Shown here: positions 35,150-46,825 of the stretch, piece by piece
How positions within the stretch are numbered: position 1 is the first letter of the stretch
Layout: the number at the start of each line of letters is the position of its first letter
Assembly (NCBI RefSeq): GCF_036588685.1
Contig: NC_086384.1
Location: 59,254,110-59,318,109 of the forward strand
Direction: 5' to 3'
DNA from: Mytilus trossulus
Taxonomy: Eukaryota; Mollusca; Bivalvia; Mytilida; Mytilidae
Length of the DNA stretch: 64,000 nucleotides
Made by a program: the position numbers and the translations under genes
Notes under the pieces: model-generated
Seen by the model: only the letters and a program-made list of their open reading frames with translations
The model's database searches: none
What the model was told of the DNA's origin: nothing

Positions 35150-36026
35150 ATGGGTATTCATTTTTGTGTTCTGTTTGTTATATATGTTTTGTCATCAGCA
35201 TCCGGGGACCCTACCGGTTGTACATATGATGCATCGACAATTTTATTCACCTGTAACGCAAGAAGTTGGAGTTTGCCTCTTGTATTTTCTGACTTTACAA
35301 CTGCGCAGCCGCAAAGACTGATGCTGAAAGATGTTGATGGCGAAATCTCAGCAAGTGCACCGAATGGACCGGCATTTTCTGGATTCAGTAGTATTAACAC
35401 TGCAACTTTTGACCCAGACTATGCGCCAGCCCTGTATATCATGTGTTATTTCGGAGGGCAGTTAATTTTGGACAAAGACGCGTTTGCCGATTTCAGTTAC
35501 GTTGAGGAAGTCAAAATCATAAACTGTGATATTCTATCTATTCCAGTTGAAGCATTCTCTTACTTTGGAGATGTCAACATATTCCACATCCAAGGCGGAT
35601 CCATTTCTAATATGGTGGCTGATAGTTTCAAAAATCTGAACGTAAATCGAATGACAACAGTACCGAATCCTAAGGGAGAGTTCGCAATTATTAACTCAGA
35701 GCTGACGTCCGGTGCATTGGCGTTCGGAGCATTGTTTAATATGCCAAATATTGAACGAGTGCTGATTGAAAACGCTCACCTATCAACAGTAACATCCGAC
35801 ATGTTCTATGCTTTATCAAAGTTAAATTATGCTTCCCTGAATTATAACACGTTTACAACCATCCCGAACAACATGTTTGCCAATGTGTTTGGCCTTGCCT
35901 CAGTAGATATGTATGGCATCAGCTGGGACTGTTCCTGCGACAACCTCTGGTTCTTGGACTATCTATCAGAGAACAATATCACTATGAATGGCGACATAGT
36001 CTGTAGCACTCCTGTTGATTACGAAC
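35150..36026 (+). CDS. L4 exon 1: signal peptide and LRR ectodomain
   Basis: The chosen ATG gives MGIHFCVLFVIYVLSSASG, a clear signal peptide, and an exon of 877 nt, matching L1 and L3. The frame is also open from 35090, but that start would bury the signal peptide. The donor is GTAAGT, phase 1. The mature part begins DPTGCTYDAS. It then shows the ARSWSLPLVFSDF segment shared with L5 and L6 (instead of FGSY as in L1-L3), FSGFSSI, LRRs, PKGEFAIINS, and a cap with WDCSCDNLW, an N-I-T glycosylation site and DIVCSTP. The spliced protein is 414 residues. It belongs to the second subfamily. Confidence 0.9.
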
Positions 36027-36054
36027 GTAAGTTACATTATTAAATTAAAATTGA

Positions 36055-36350
36055 AAATGGAAATGGGGAATGTGTCGAAGAGACAACATCCCGACCAAAG
36101 AAAAAAACAACAGCAGAAGGTCTACAACAGATCTTCAATGTAGTGATAAATTTCCGCACCTGGAGTCGTCCTTCAGCTGGCCCCTAAACAAATATATACT
36201 AGTTCAGTGATAATGAACGCCATACAAATTTATTTCCAAATTGTACACAAAAAACTAAAATTAAAGCAAAACAAGACGAACAAAGAATTGGGACGGTCGC
36301 AAAAATGCGGCGGGTTTCAACATGTTTATGAGGTCGCAGCCCTCCCCTAT
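36055..36350. repeat. Dispersed repeat inside L4 intron 1
   Basis: It begins GGAAATGGGGAATGTGTCG and includes CTTCAGCTGGCCCC. Reverse-complement relatives lie at about 53218-53375 and 59430-59570. It separates the genuine exon 1 donor from the array of donor copies. Confidence 0.65.
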
Positions 36351-36359
36351 ACCTCTGAT

Positions 36360-39300
36360 GAACACCTGTTGATTACGAACGTAAGTGACATTGTATGCAG
36401 CACTCCTGTTGATTACGAACGTGAGTGACATTGTATGTAGCACTGACATTTTCTGAAGCACTTCTTATGATTAGGAGAGTAAGAGACAAGGTATGTAGCA
36501 CTCCTATTGATAACAAACGAAAGTGACATTGTCGGTAGCACTCCTGTTGATTACAAATGTAAGTTACATTGTCAGTAACACTCCGGTTGATTACGAACGT
36601 AAGTGACATTTTCTGTAGCACTCCTGTTGATTACGAATGTACGTGACATTGTATGTAGCACTTATGTTGATTACGAACGTAAGTGACATTATCGGTAGCA
36701 CTCCTGTTAATTACGAACATAAGTGACATTGTATGTAGCACTCCTGTTGATTACGAACGTAAGTGACATTGTATGTAGCACTGCTATTGATTACGAACGT
36801 AAGTGAAATTGTATGTAGCACTTATGTTGATTACGAACGTAAGTGACATTATCGGTAGCACTCCTGTTAATTACGAACATAAGTGACATTGTATGTAGCA
36901 CTCCTGTTGATTACGAACGTAAGTGACATTGTATGCAGCACTCCTGTGGATTACGAACGTAAGTGACATTGTATGCAGCACTCCTGGTGATTACGAACGT
37001 GAGTGACATTGTATGTAGCACTGCTGTTGATTACGAACGTAAGTGACATGGTCTTTAGCACCCCTGTTGATTACGAACGTAAGTGAAATTGTATGCAGCA
37101 CTCCTGGTGATAACGAACGTGAGTGACATTGTATGTAGCATTCCTGTTGATTACGAACGTAAGTGACATTGTATGCAGCACTCCTGTTGATTACGAACGT
37201 GAGTGACATTGTATGTAGCACTGACATTTTCTGAAGCACTTCTTATGATTAAGAGAGTAAGAGACAAGGTATGTAGCACTCCTATTGATAACAAACGAAA
37301 GTGACATTGTCGGTAGCACTCCTGTTGATTACAAATGTAAGTTACATTGTCAGTAACATTCCTGTTGATTACGAACTTAAGTGACATTTTCTGTAGCACT
37401 CCTGTTGATTACGAACGTACGTGACATTGTATGTAGCACTTCTGATTACGAACGTAAGTGCAATTATCGGTAGCATTCCTGTTGATTACGAACGTAAGTG
37501 ACATTGTCTGTAGCACTCATGTTGATTACGAACGTAAGTGACATTGTATGTAGCACTGCTGTTGATTACGAACGTAAGTGACATTGTATGTAGCACTGCT
37601 GTTGATTACGAACGTTAGTGACATTGTATGCAGCACTCCTGTTGATTACGAACGTAAGTGATATTGTATGTAGCACTGCTGTTGATTACCAACGTAAGTG
37701 ACATTGTCTGTAGCACTCCTGTTGATTACGAACGTAAGTGACATTGTATGTAGCACTCATGTTGATTACGAACGTAAGTGCAATTATCGGAAGCATTCCT
37801 GTTGATTACGAACGTAAGTGATATTGTATGTATCACTGCTGTTGATTACGAACGTAAGTGACATTGTATGTAGCACTGCTGTTGATTACGAACGTAAGTG
37901 ACATTGTATGTAGCACTCATGTTGATTACGAACGTAAGTGACATTGTATGTAGTACTCCTGTTGATTACGAACGTAAGTGACATTGTATGTAGCACTGCT
38001 GTTGATTACGAACGTTAGTGACATTGTATGCAGCACTCCTGTTGATTACGAACGTAAGTGCAATTATCGGTAGCATTCCTGTTGATTACGAACGTAAGTG
38101 ACATTGTCTGTAGCACTCCTGTTGATTACGAACGTAAGTGACATTGTATGTAGCACTCATGTTGATTACGAACGTAAGTGCAATTATCGGAAGCATTCCT
38201 GTTGATTACGAACGTAAGTGATATTGTATGTAGCACTGCTGTTGATTACGAACGTAAGTGACATTGTATGTAGCACTGCTGTTGATTACGAACGTAAGTG
38301 ACATTGTATGTAGCACTCATGTTGATTACGAACGTAAGTGACATTGTATGTAGTACTCCTGTTGATTACGAACGTAAGTGACGTTGTATGTAGCACTGCT
38401 GTTGATTACGAACGTTAGTGACATTGTATGTAGCACTCATGTTGATTACGATCGTAAGTGACATTGTATGTAGCACTCATGTTGATTACGAACGTAAGTG
38501 CAATTATCGGAAGCATTCCTGTTGATTACGAACGTAAGTGATATTGTATGTAGCACTGCTGTTGATTACGAACGTAAGTGACATTGTATGTAGCACTGCT
38601 GTTGATTACGAACGTAAGTGACATTGTATGTAGCACTCATGTTGATTACGAACGTAAGTGACATTGTATGCAGCACTCCTGTTGATTACGAACGTAAGTG
38701 ACATTGTATGTAGCACTGCTGTTGATTACGAACGTTAGTGACATTGTATGCAGCACTCCTGTTGATTACGAACGTAAGTGCAATTATCGGTAGCATTCCT
38801 GTTGATTACGAACGTAAGTGACATTGTCTGTAGCACTCCTGTTGATTACGAACGTAAGTGACATTGTATGTAGCACTCCTGTTGATTACAAACGTAAGTG
38901 ACATTATCGGAAGCATTCCTGTTGATTACGAACGTTGGTGTCATTGTATGTAGCACTGCTGTTGATTACGAACGTAAGTGACATTGTATGTAGCACTCCT
39001 GTTGATTACGAACGTAAGTGACATTGTATGTAGCACTCCTGTTGATTACGAACGTAAGTGAAATTGTATGTAGCACTCCTGTTGATTACGAACGTAAGTG
39101 AAATTGTATGTAGCACTCCTGTTGATTACGAACGTTAGTGATATTGTATGTAGTACTCCATTTGATTACGAACGTAAGTGAAATTGTATGTAGCACTCCT
39201 ATTAAATACCTCCGTAAGTGATATTGTATGTAGAACTCCTGTTGATTAAGAAATTAATTTATATTGTCGTTAGCATTCCTTTTGAGTACGAACGTAAGTT

Positions 39301-39585
39301 ACAATGTCTGTATCATTTTGGTTAATTACGTTAGCAAGTTAAATTGTATGTAGCACTCCTGTTGATTACGACCGTAAGTGACATTCTCTGTAGCACTCCT
39401 GATGATTTCGAACGTAAGTTACATTGTCGGTAGTACACTCGCTGATTACGAAGGTAAGTTACATTGTATGTAGCACTCTTGATGATTACGAACGTTAGTG
39501 GCATTGTATGTAGCACTCCTGTTGATTAGGAACGTAAGTGAAATTGTCGGTAGCACTCCTGTTGATTACGAACGTAAGTCTCCAA
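36360..39585 (+). repeat. 40-bp minisatellite copying the end of exon 1 and donor of L4
   Basis: There are about 80 head-to-tail units. Each holds about 25 bp identical or nearly identical to the last bases of L4 exon 1 (TGTAGCACTCCTGTTGATTA, then CGAAC) followed by GTAAGTGACATTGTA from the intron start. Most units keep the GTAAGT donor. Higher-order copies occur: a block containing CACTTCTTATGATTA lies at about 36460 and again at about 37240. Units near the right end (after about 39180) are more diverged. Confidence 0.95.
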
Positions 39586-39850
39586 AGTTGTACCGGTACT
39601 TTAATGTATTGTACAGCTAACTATGTCTTGTTCCATACATTTGCTTTTAAGCACACGTTAGAGAAAAACGTTACCTGTATTCAACAAGGAAATGATTTAC
39701 CTTGATACATATAAATATAGATACAAATATGATTATCAATCAGGTGATAAATAAAGGTCAGCACACGTTATCCACTTGCCACATTTATGCAATATTGTAT
39801 ATACATTGCCACTGTTGATAAAACATTTCATCGCTACTATTCTCTTTCAG

Positions 39851-39916
39851 ATAAACGTGCAACAAAGTACAACTTGGACACTTGTGTTACAGATGGGGTG
39901 TGCGGTAAAATAACAG
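39851..39916 (+). CDS. L4 exon 2: cysteine stalk
   Basis: 66 nt, phase 1, between TCTCTTTCAG and GTAAAG. It reads H-K-R-A-T-K-Y-N-L-D-T-C-V-T-D-G-V-C-G-K-I-T across the first junction. Cysteine spacing matches L5 and L6. It lies about 270 bp past the end of the donor array. Confidence 0.87.
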
Positions 39917-40316
39917 GTAAAGTCTATGGGTTTTATGAATTTTAATAAAAGCAGATTTTAGGTATACACCAATAGTACAGAAAACCCAACAACAAAATGA
40001 CGAAAAGTGTCTATGTTTTAAAATATTGCTTGCAAGACTAAAATCAATCTATGAACTATTTCAACTAAACAAGAAAAACAGGATGGATATAAAAAAAAAA
40101 TAGGCTTTTTAAAAGATTGGACATAATGTGATGATAAAACAGACGCGATCGAATCCAGGATTTGATTTTGATTGATCGGGTGGGTTCTCCGTTATAAAAA
40201 CACCGCAGACAATTTTAAATTTAAGTTACATTTGTAGTCCTCTTTTATTTGGAAGACGTCAGATGCTCTCCCTTTTGAATCAACGCTTGTACAGTTATAT
40301 CCAATAACGTTGAACT

Positions 40317-41865
40317 ATGTCGGTTCTTGTAATATATTGTTTTCTACAAACTCTCAGATACATTTTGTTTTTACTAGGTATTGCTATTGGTAGTATGTCG
40401 GTACTTGTAATATATTGTTTTCTACAAACTCTCAGATACATTTTGTTTATACTAGGTATTGCTATTGGTAGTACGTGTGTGAGTATGTAATATATTGTTT
40501 TCTACAAACTCTCAGATACATTTTGTTTTTACTAGGTATTGCTATTGGTAGTATGTCGGTACTTGTAATATATTGTTTTCTACAAACTCTCAGATACATT
40601 TTGTTTATACTAGGTATTGCTATTGGTAGTACGTGTGTGAGTATGTAATATATTGTTTTCTACAAACACTCAGATACATTTTGTTTTTACTAGGTATTGC
40701 TATTGGTAGTATGTCGGTACTTGTAATATATTGTTTTCTACAAACTCTCAGATACATTTTGTTTTTACTAGGTATTGCTATTGGTAGTATGTCGGTACTT
40801 GTAATATATTGTTTTCTACAAACACTCAGATACATTTTGTTTTTACTAGGTATTGCTATTGGTAGTATGTCGGTACTTGTAATATATTGTTTTCTACAAA
40901 CTCTCAGATACATTTTGTTTTTACTAGGTATTGCTATTGGTAGTATGTCGGTACTTGTAATATATTGTTTTCTACAAACTCTCAGATACATTTTGTTTAT
41001 ACTAGGTATTGCTATTGGTAGTACGTGTGTGAGTATGTAATATATTGTTTTCTACAAACACTCAGATACATTTTGTTTTTACTAGGTATTGCTATTGGTA
41101 GTATGTCGGTACTTGTAATATATTGTTTTCTACAAACTGTCAGATACATTTTGTTTTTACTAGGTATTGCTATTGGTAGTATGTCGGTACTTGTAATATA
41201 TTGTTTTCTACAAACACTCAGATACATTTTGTTTTTACTAGGTATTGCTATTGGTAGTATGTCGGTACTTGTAATATATTGTTTTCTACAAACTCTCAGA
41301 TACATTTTGTTTTTACTAGGTATTGCTATTGGTAGTATGTCGGTACTTGTAATATATTGTTTTCTACAAACACTCAGATACATTTTGTTTTTACTAGGTA
41401 TTGCTATTGGTAGTATGTCGGTACTTGTAATATATTGTTTTCTACAAACTGTCAGATACATTTTGTTTTTACTAGGTATTGCTATTGGTAGTATGTCGGT
41501 ACTTGTAATATATTGTTTTCTACAAACACTCAGATACATTTTGTTTTTACTAGGTATTGCTATTGGTAGTATGTCGGTACTTGTAATATATTGTTTTCTA
41601 CAAACTGTCAGATACATTTTGTTTTTACTAGGTATTGCTATTGGTAGTATGTCGGTACTTGTAATATATTGTTTTCTACAAACACTCAGATACATTTTGT
41701 TTTTACTAGGTATTGCTATTGGTAGTATGTCGGTACTTGTAATATATTGTTTTCTACAAACTGTCAGATACATTTTGTTTTTACTAGGTATTGCTATTGG
41801 TAGTATGTCGGTACTTGTAATATATTGTTTTCTACAAACACTCAGATACATTTTGTTTTTACTAG
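40317..41865 (+). repeat. ~78-bp minisatellite copying the intron 2 acceptor and start of exon 3 of L4
   Basis: There are twenty units, each with one ACTAG|GTATTGCTATTGGTAG junction. The 78-bp type reads GIAIGSMSVLVIYCFLQT and eight further residues in the exon 3 frame. Three 80-bp units (junctions near 40457, 40615 and 41005) read STCVSM and then a stop. From 41086 to the end, eleven acceptors share one open frame with the true exon 3. CTCAG and GTCAG variants alternate, indicating a two-unit (156-bp) higher-order repeat. Confidence 0.95.
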
Positions 41866-42167
41866 GTATTGCTATTGGTAGTACGTGCGTGAGTATGTTC
41901 GAGCTGATTAACTACATCCTCTTGTTAATCACACTGGTCATCTCCTGTGCAGCTCTTGGTCTTATTATCCACACTAAGCGGCAAGTCAGTGACACCATAG
42001 AACCAAACAAGCCTGAACAATCACCTAGCAGGAACACGAGCCAAAACAGAATTGCGGGAAATCAACGAGAGCCGCCATCTTTAGAAGAATTACAAGCTGG
42101 TCCGTTGCCTAGGAAACAAACTGGAGCTACTATCAGTAACATGGATTCCATAGATACGGAAGCGTAA
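41866..42167 (+). CDS. L4 exon 3: membrane helix and cytoplasmic tail
   Basis: Starting at the last array acceptor it encodes GIAIGSTCVSMFELINY, a hydrophobic helix to LGLIIHTKRQ, and a tail of about 65 residues rich in Pro, Asn and Gln that ends SNMDSIDTEA. The tail is unlike those of L1-L3. Ten upstream acceptors remain in frame, so the same exon could begin as early as 41086 and add up to 260 hydrophobic residues. The short form is the simplest reading, since it matches L5. AATAAA lies at 42356-42361. Confidence 0.87.
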
Positions 42168-42355
42168 TCAACGAAGTGCATGTATAGCTATAAAGTATTC
42201 GTTTCAAAGTTAACGAAAATATCATAATATAAAGTAAAGAATTTGTAATATATTTCATTTCTAAGTTGTTTTATTTATTTCTTTTACTGTATGTGATTGT
42301 ATTTTGTATGTATTGCCCTCTCGTTTCACATGTAAATGAGACGGAGCGTTTTTAA

Positions 42356-42361
42356 AATAAA
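42356..42361 (+). promoter_or_regulatory. Likely polyadenylation signal of L4
   Basis: AATAAA, about 190 bp after the L4 stop codon. Confidence 0.45.
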
Positions 42362-45115
42362 GCATATTGTAACTTGTATATTGAGTATAAAAATTCAAAT
42401 AAAAATACAGAACAATGGAAAAAGGTTGATTTTTCGTTGCATATTAATTTGCATGGTTTTGGTTTGGATAAAAGCGAATTATCAAAGTTAAATAGAATAC
42501 TGGTTTCTTATTGACTTTTAGGCAGATTTTGTCAAAACCTCAAATTCAAAATATCACGATCATGAAAATCACAAATATTTTCTTCAATCAACGACATTTT
42601 AGTTCTCCCGAAAATACCTAAGTCTATCGCTATGGGAATATGTTATTTGTATTTGTTCGTTACCATTAATTGCAGTTTTTATTTTACGAATTCGTTTTTC
42701 AGATGTTGTTTGTAATTATATTCTGTTTGAGATTCAAGTGTTGTTACATAATTATGTACTTCTCTTAGGCTAAGGAAAATATTAGGTTTTAACAAGTTTG
42801 CTAGTGAAATAGTTTTTGCAGCTTCAATTAAGTTTTACGTGAAATTCAATGTCGATCACCTGCAGTCACCTATCTTTATAAGTATGTTTTAAACTTTTTT
42901 CTTCTTCAAACGCGATGGCAATTAAATAACATATTTGTTTTCTTTTGGTAATAGTACACAAACGCTTAGTGTGATACCCGTCTTCAAATAAACATCATTT
43001 TTAACCCCGCTACATTATTTATTTATGTGCCTGTCCCAAATCAGGAGCCTTTAATTCAGTGGTTGTCGTTTGTTTATGTGTTACATATTTGTTTTGGGTT
43101 CATTTTATTTTTTACATAAATAGGGCCGTTAGTTTTCTCGTTTGAATTGTTTTACATTGTCTTATCGGGGTCTTGTATAGCTGACTATGCGGTATGGGCT
43201 TTGCTCATTGTTGAAGACCGTACGGTGACCTATAGTTGTTAATGTTTGTGTCATTTTGGTCTTTTGTGGATAGTTGTCTCATTGACAATCATGCCACATC
43301 TTTTTTTTATATCAGTTTAATGCATTGACCGAGTGATTTATTGTTTGTATTAACGCCACTATTTAGCTTAACGTGATGGTAAATTTGGAGTGCTCGACGA
43401 TTACCAACGACACTCGGCAGAAAAACCTATATTCCTATTCAATTAAGATCCATGACATTTCGGTTATAGACCTTAAACCGATGAAGATTTAATTGATGCA
43501 AATGTAGAAAGAAACTGGGAATTTTACCAACACTGGGCAGGTAAAGAGCCTCAATGATGTTCCTGGTTTTTTTTTCAGGAAATAGTTTTGATCGTGATAG
43601 GCCGAGGGTTAGACTACTTTTGAGTCGAACTAACAATTGGTATTTGCTGCTTCTACGATAAGCACGATACACCAAGTAGTAAGAGTACATTAAGACTGAT
43701 TCGAATCATAAAATCTGATCAGTGTGTACGTCTAGTACAAAACAGGGTTCATACTCCTATCGCAATAACATGTTCTGCTTCTAAATACGTATACCTAACA
43801 AAGTATTTGATTTGCGATTTGACGTTAAAATCCGTCAATCATCGCCATACAAGATATTACTCCACAGCAAGTTTCCTTCATGGATTTTTTTTTTATACAT
43901 TTGATGTTTATGTTACACATTTGTTTGTCATTTTAAATCCGTTTAAACTTTCTCTTTATGTCTTGAAATGAAGTCAAATACGTTTTATTCAACTGAACTT
44001 TTGGAAACTATCGATCTCAATTCTTCTTCTTTTAGTATTTAGTTTTTATACCGTACATAATAAAACGGTAGTAACACATAAGTAGACAAAGGTAGACAAA
44101 AGTAGGACTGAGTTATATGCAATGAATAAGACAGGTTTCCGTCGCAGGGAACCGTGTAAAATTTGTTTGACGAAAACTCAAGTAGTATATTTGATGGCGA
44201 TATACTCCATTTAACAAAATTATAGGATACGTAATTTGTAAATTAATATCATATCAATAATGTTTTATTTGGAAATTACAGTCAAATGGTTCAAAACATA
44301 AAGTATAGCACATAATTAAAACAACAATAAAGAATAACAATATTTCACATATCAAGTTTGCACCTGTTTAAAGAAGTAACCAAAAATTAAGTGATTTTCG
44401 TTTGTTGATTTTACTCATAAGTGTTTCTTGATTTTTCATATAGATCAGACCGTTAGTTTTTCTGTTTGAATGGTTTTAACACCAGTCATTATTTTGCACT
44501 TTATAGCTTGATGTTCGGTGTGAGCCGTCGCTCCGTGTAGAGGCCGTAGCATGACCTGTAATGGTTTACTTTTACAAATTGTGGCTTAGATCAGGAGAGC
44601 TGTGTCATTGGCAACCATATAACACTTAAATTTTATACATGTCTGTTACTTATTTTCGCAACTCCATTTCCATTTCCGTTTCAAAATATATTTTGTTGTT
44701 ACTATTCGAAGTTTAGAACGGTTTGGTTTTAAAATTTGATTCCTTTAATAAGTAAAAAGTTCTCTATTCTATATGATATTTGTTTAGCTATAACATAATG
44801 TTGAACTGTGTGTATATATGGACGAAAATTTGTTCAACTTACTTTTTTACAAAGGAAAATAAAAAAAAACCACCCACTTGGTTATACTAGTTGTTACAAC
44901 AATTTACCGGTATCATATCGTGTATTACTATTTAATCTTACATGTTCAAATGATTAAAATAGTAGGTTAAAATGGTAATCGGATAAAGCGGTAATCCAAA
45001 TCCATTCACTAAACCAAATCAATGGAGGCATTCTTCATACACAGTATTTACCCCACAATTGGATGATACAATGTGGATCAGTTATAAAACTATCAGGAAG
45101 TGAAAAGGACAAAAC
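42362..45115. other. Intergenic between L4 and L5
   Basis: A GCTATAAAAGGCC-family copy lies on the - strand at about 42995-43310 and a diverged relative at about 44440-44640. No gene was recognised. TATAAAA at 45083-45089 is only 27 bp from the L5 ATG, too close for a usual 5' leader, so it is not called a promoter. Confidence 0.45.
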
Positions 45116-45977
45116 ATGTATTCCACACTAGTGGTGTGTTTATGTTTCTGTGCGCTTACACCGTTGTCTGCACTTCCTGTTGGCTGTACTTACGATTCAA
45201 CTCAAATTCTCTACACGTGTAGTGCACGAAGTTGGTCTTTGCCTTTGGCGTACGCTGACTTTGACAGCGTAGAACCACAGCGAATAGTTTTGGAAGAACT
45301 ATCTGGAACAATAGCAGCAAATACGTTTTCTGGATTCACGAGTATCAACACGGCAAACTTCGATTCAAAGTATGTTCCAAGTCTTTATATGATATGCTAT
45401 GCAAACTCTGATATAATCCTTGACAGCGCTGCGTTCACTGATTTCTCGTTTATCGACGAGGTTAAGATTATCGATTGTGGATTATTATCGATTCCATCGG
45501 ATGTGTTTTCAGGATTTGGCGATGTTAATTTGTTTCATATCACCGGTGGATCCATCACTAACATGCATCCTGATGGTTTCAAAGGACTAAATGTGAAAAA
45601 GATGACACAATACAGTGATCCTCTCGGAGAATTCGCCATTATAAACTCACGAGTCGTAGGCAGTACAATGGCCACCGGGGCTCTGTTTAATTTGCTTGAA
45701 GTGGAGCGAGTGCGCCTTGAACGTGCACATTTAATGGTGCTTCAGGCTGACATGTTTTCTGCTCTGAAAAAGTTGAAGTATATTTCTCTAAATGACAACA
45801 TAATGACCAAGCTGGAGGGTAATATGTTCACTGGTCTAGATGCTCTGTCTCACGTGGATTTGTACGGAATCAGTTGGTTCTGTACGTGTGGTTATCTCTG
45901 GTTCTTAGAGTATTCCAAAGAAAATAACATCACCATTGGCGGGGATATTGTTTGCCAAGACCCAGCTGATTATTTAA
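45116..45977 (+). CDS. L5 exon 1: signal peptide and LRR ectodomain
   Basis: 862 nt, phase 1, donor GTAAGT. MYSTLVVCLCFCALTPLSA is the signal peptide. The mature part starts LPVGCTYDS (V where the others have T) and continues with ILYTC, the ARSWSLPLAYADF segment of the second subfamily, FSGFTSI, LRRs, PLGEFAIINS and a cap with WFCTCGYLW, N-I-T and DIVCQDP. The spliced protein is 448 residues with either copy of the last exon. It is closest to L4. Confidence 0.9.
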
Positions 45978-46462
45978 GTAAGTTATCCTTTTATTCTTCT
46001 ATTTTTATGTAGATACATTTCAAAAAGGATTTTTATTATATAAGTAATCTTAAAAAGAGGCACGGCATAACGTCGTGATATTACAGGTATCTTTGTTTGT
46101 CTGAAGTTATAGAAGAAGTATGCCACAAGAAACTAACCATCAACCAGAAACTCATTCGTATAGTGTTGCGATCGTCGGTAGCAAACTTCTGTCCACTTGG
46201 TAAAACCAATCTGGAACTATCGTATATCATGTAAAATGATGTGAAATGTGCATCCCCTTTTTCAAATATTCATATAAAAAGTGGCAGATCGGATGTAGTG
46301 TTATATCACAACTCTCCATCAGACAACAAATGACATAGAAGTTATAGGTCATCGTGGAATTCTTTTTTGTCTACATACGATATTTGTGACGCATTAGTGA
46401 CATACATTTGTAATTTATCCGGCTATCAGCTGTTTTTCATCAATATTTTTTTTTTATTTCAG

Positions 46463-46528
46463 ACAAGAGAGCTACAACTTACTACCAGAGCACGTGTGTA
46501 GAGTATATCGTGTGCGATGGTCAAATCG
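46463..46528 (+). CDS. L5 exon 2: cysteine stalk
   Basis: 66 nt, phase 1, between TTATTTCAG and GTAAAT. It reads N-K-R-A-T-T-Y-Y-Q-S-T-C-V-E-Y-I-V-C-D-G-Q-I across the first junction. Confidence 0.87.
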
Positions 46529-46639
46529 GTAAATATATTATTTGTTCTTCGTGCCATGTGACCGGAAACTACGTTTGTAATAGGGCATGTTTTAAAAATG
46601 TTAATGAAGTTTAATTTAGAATTTTTGAAATACTAATTA

Positions 46640-46825
46640 AGGCTTTTCAACCTCAGGCATAGATTACTTCAGCTGTATTTGCCAAAACTTTTAGGAATTT
46701 TGGTCCTCAATGTTCTTCAACTTCGTACTTTATTTGGCCTTTTAAACTTTTTTGGATACGAGCGTCACTGATGAGTATTGTCTAGACGAAACGCGCGTCT
46801 GGTGTATATACAAAATTTTAGTCCT
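46640..46825 (+). repeat. Dispersed repeat (GATGAGTCTTATGTA family), in L5 intron 2
   Basis: It includes CTCAGGCATAGATTACTTC at the left and GACGAAACGCGCGTCTGG at the right. A second, shorter copy lies at about 47880-47990. Confidence 0.65.

Noticed and set aside
36360-39585. CRISPR-like regular repeats
   Set aside because: The units are contiguous with no unique spacers, they copy a gene's own exon end, and the genome is animal. The same applies to the 25-, 28-, 58-, 60-, 67- and 78-bp arrays.
41012-41851. 279-residue repeat frame on the - strand (MYLSVCRKQYITSTDILP)
   Set aside because: It is the complement of the 78-bp acceptor array of L4; same reasoning.
45083-45089. TATA box of L5
   Set aside because: TATAAAA is only 27 bp from the start codon, which would leave almost no 5' leader. 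AT-rich sequence makes such matches common.
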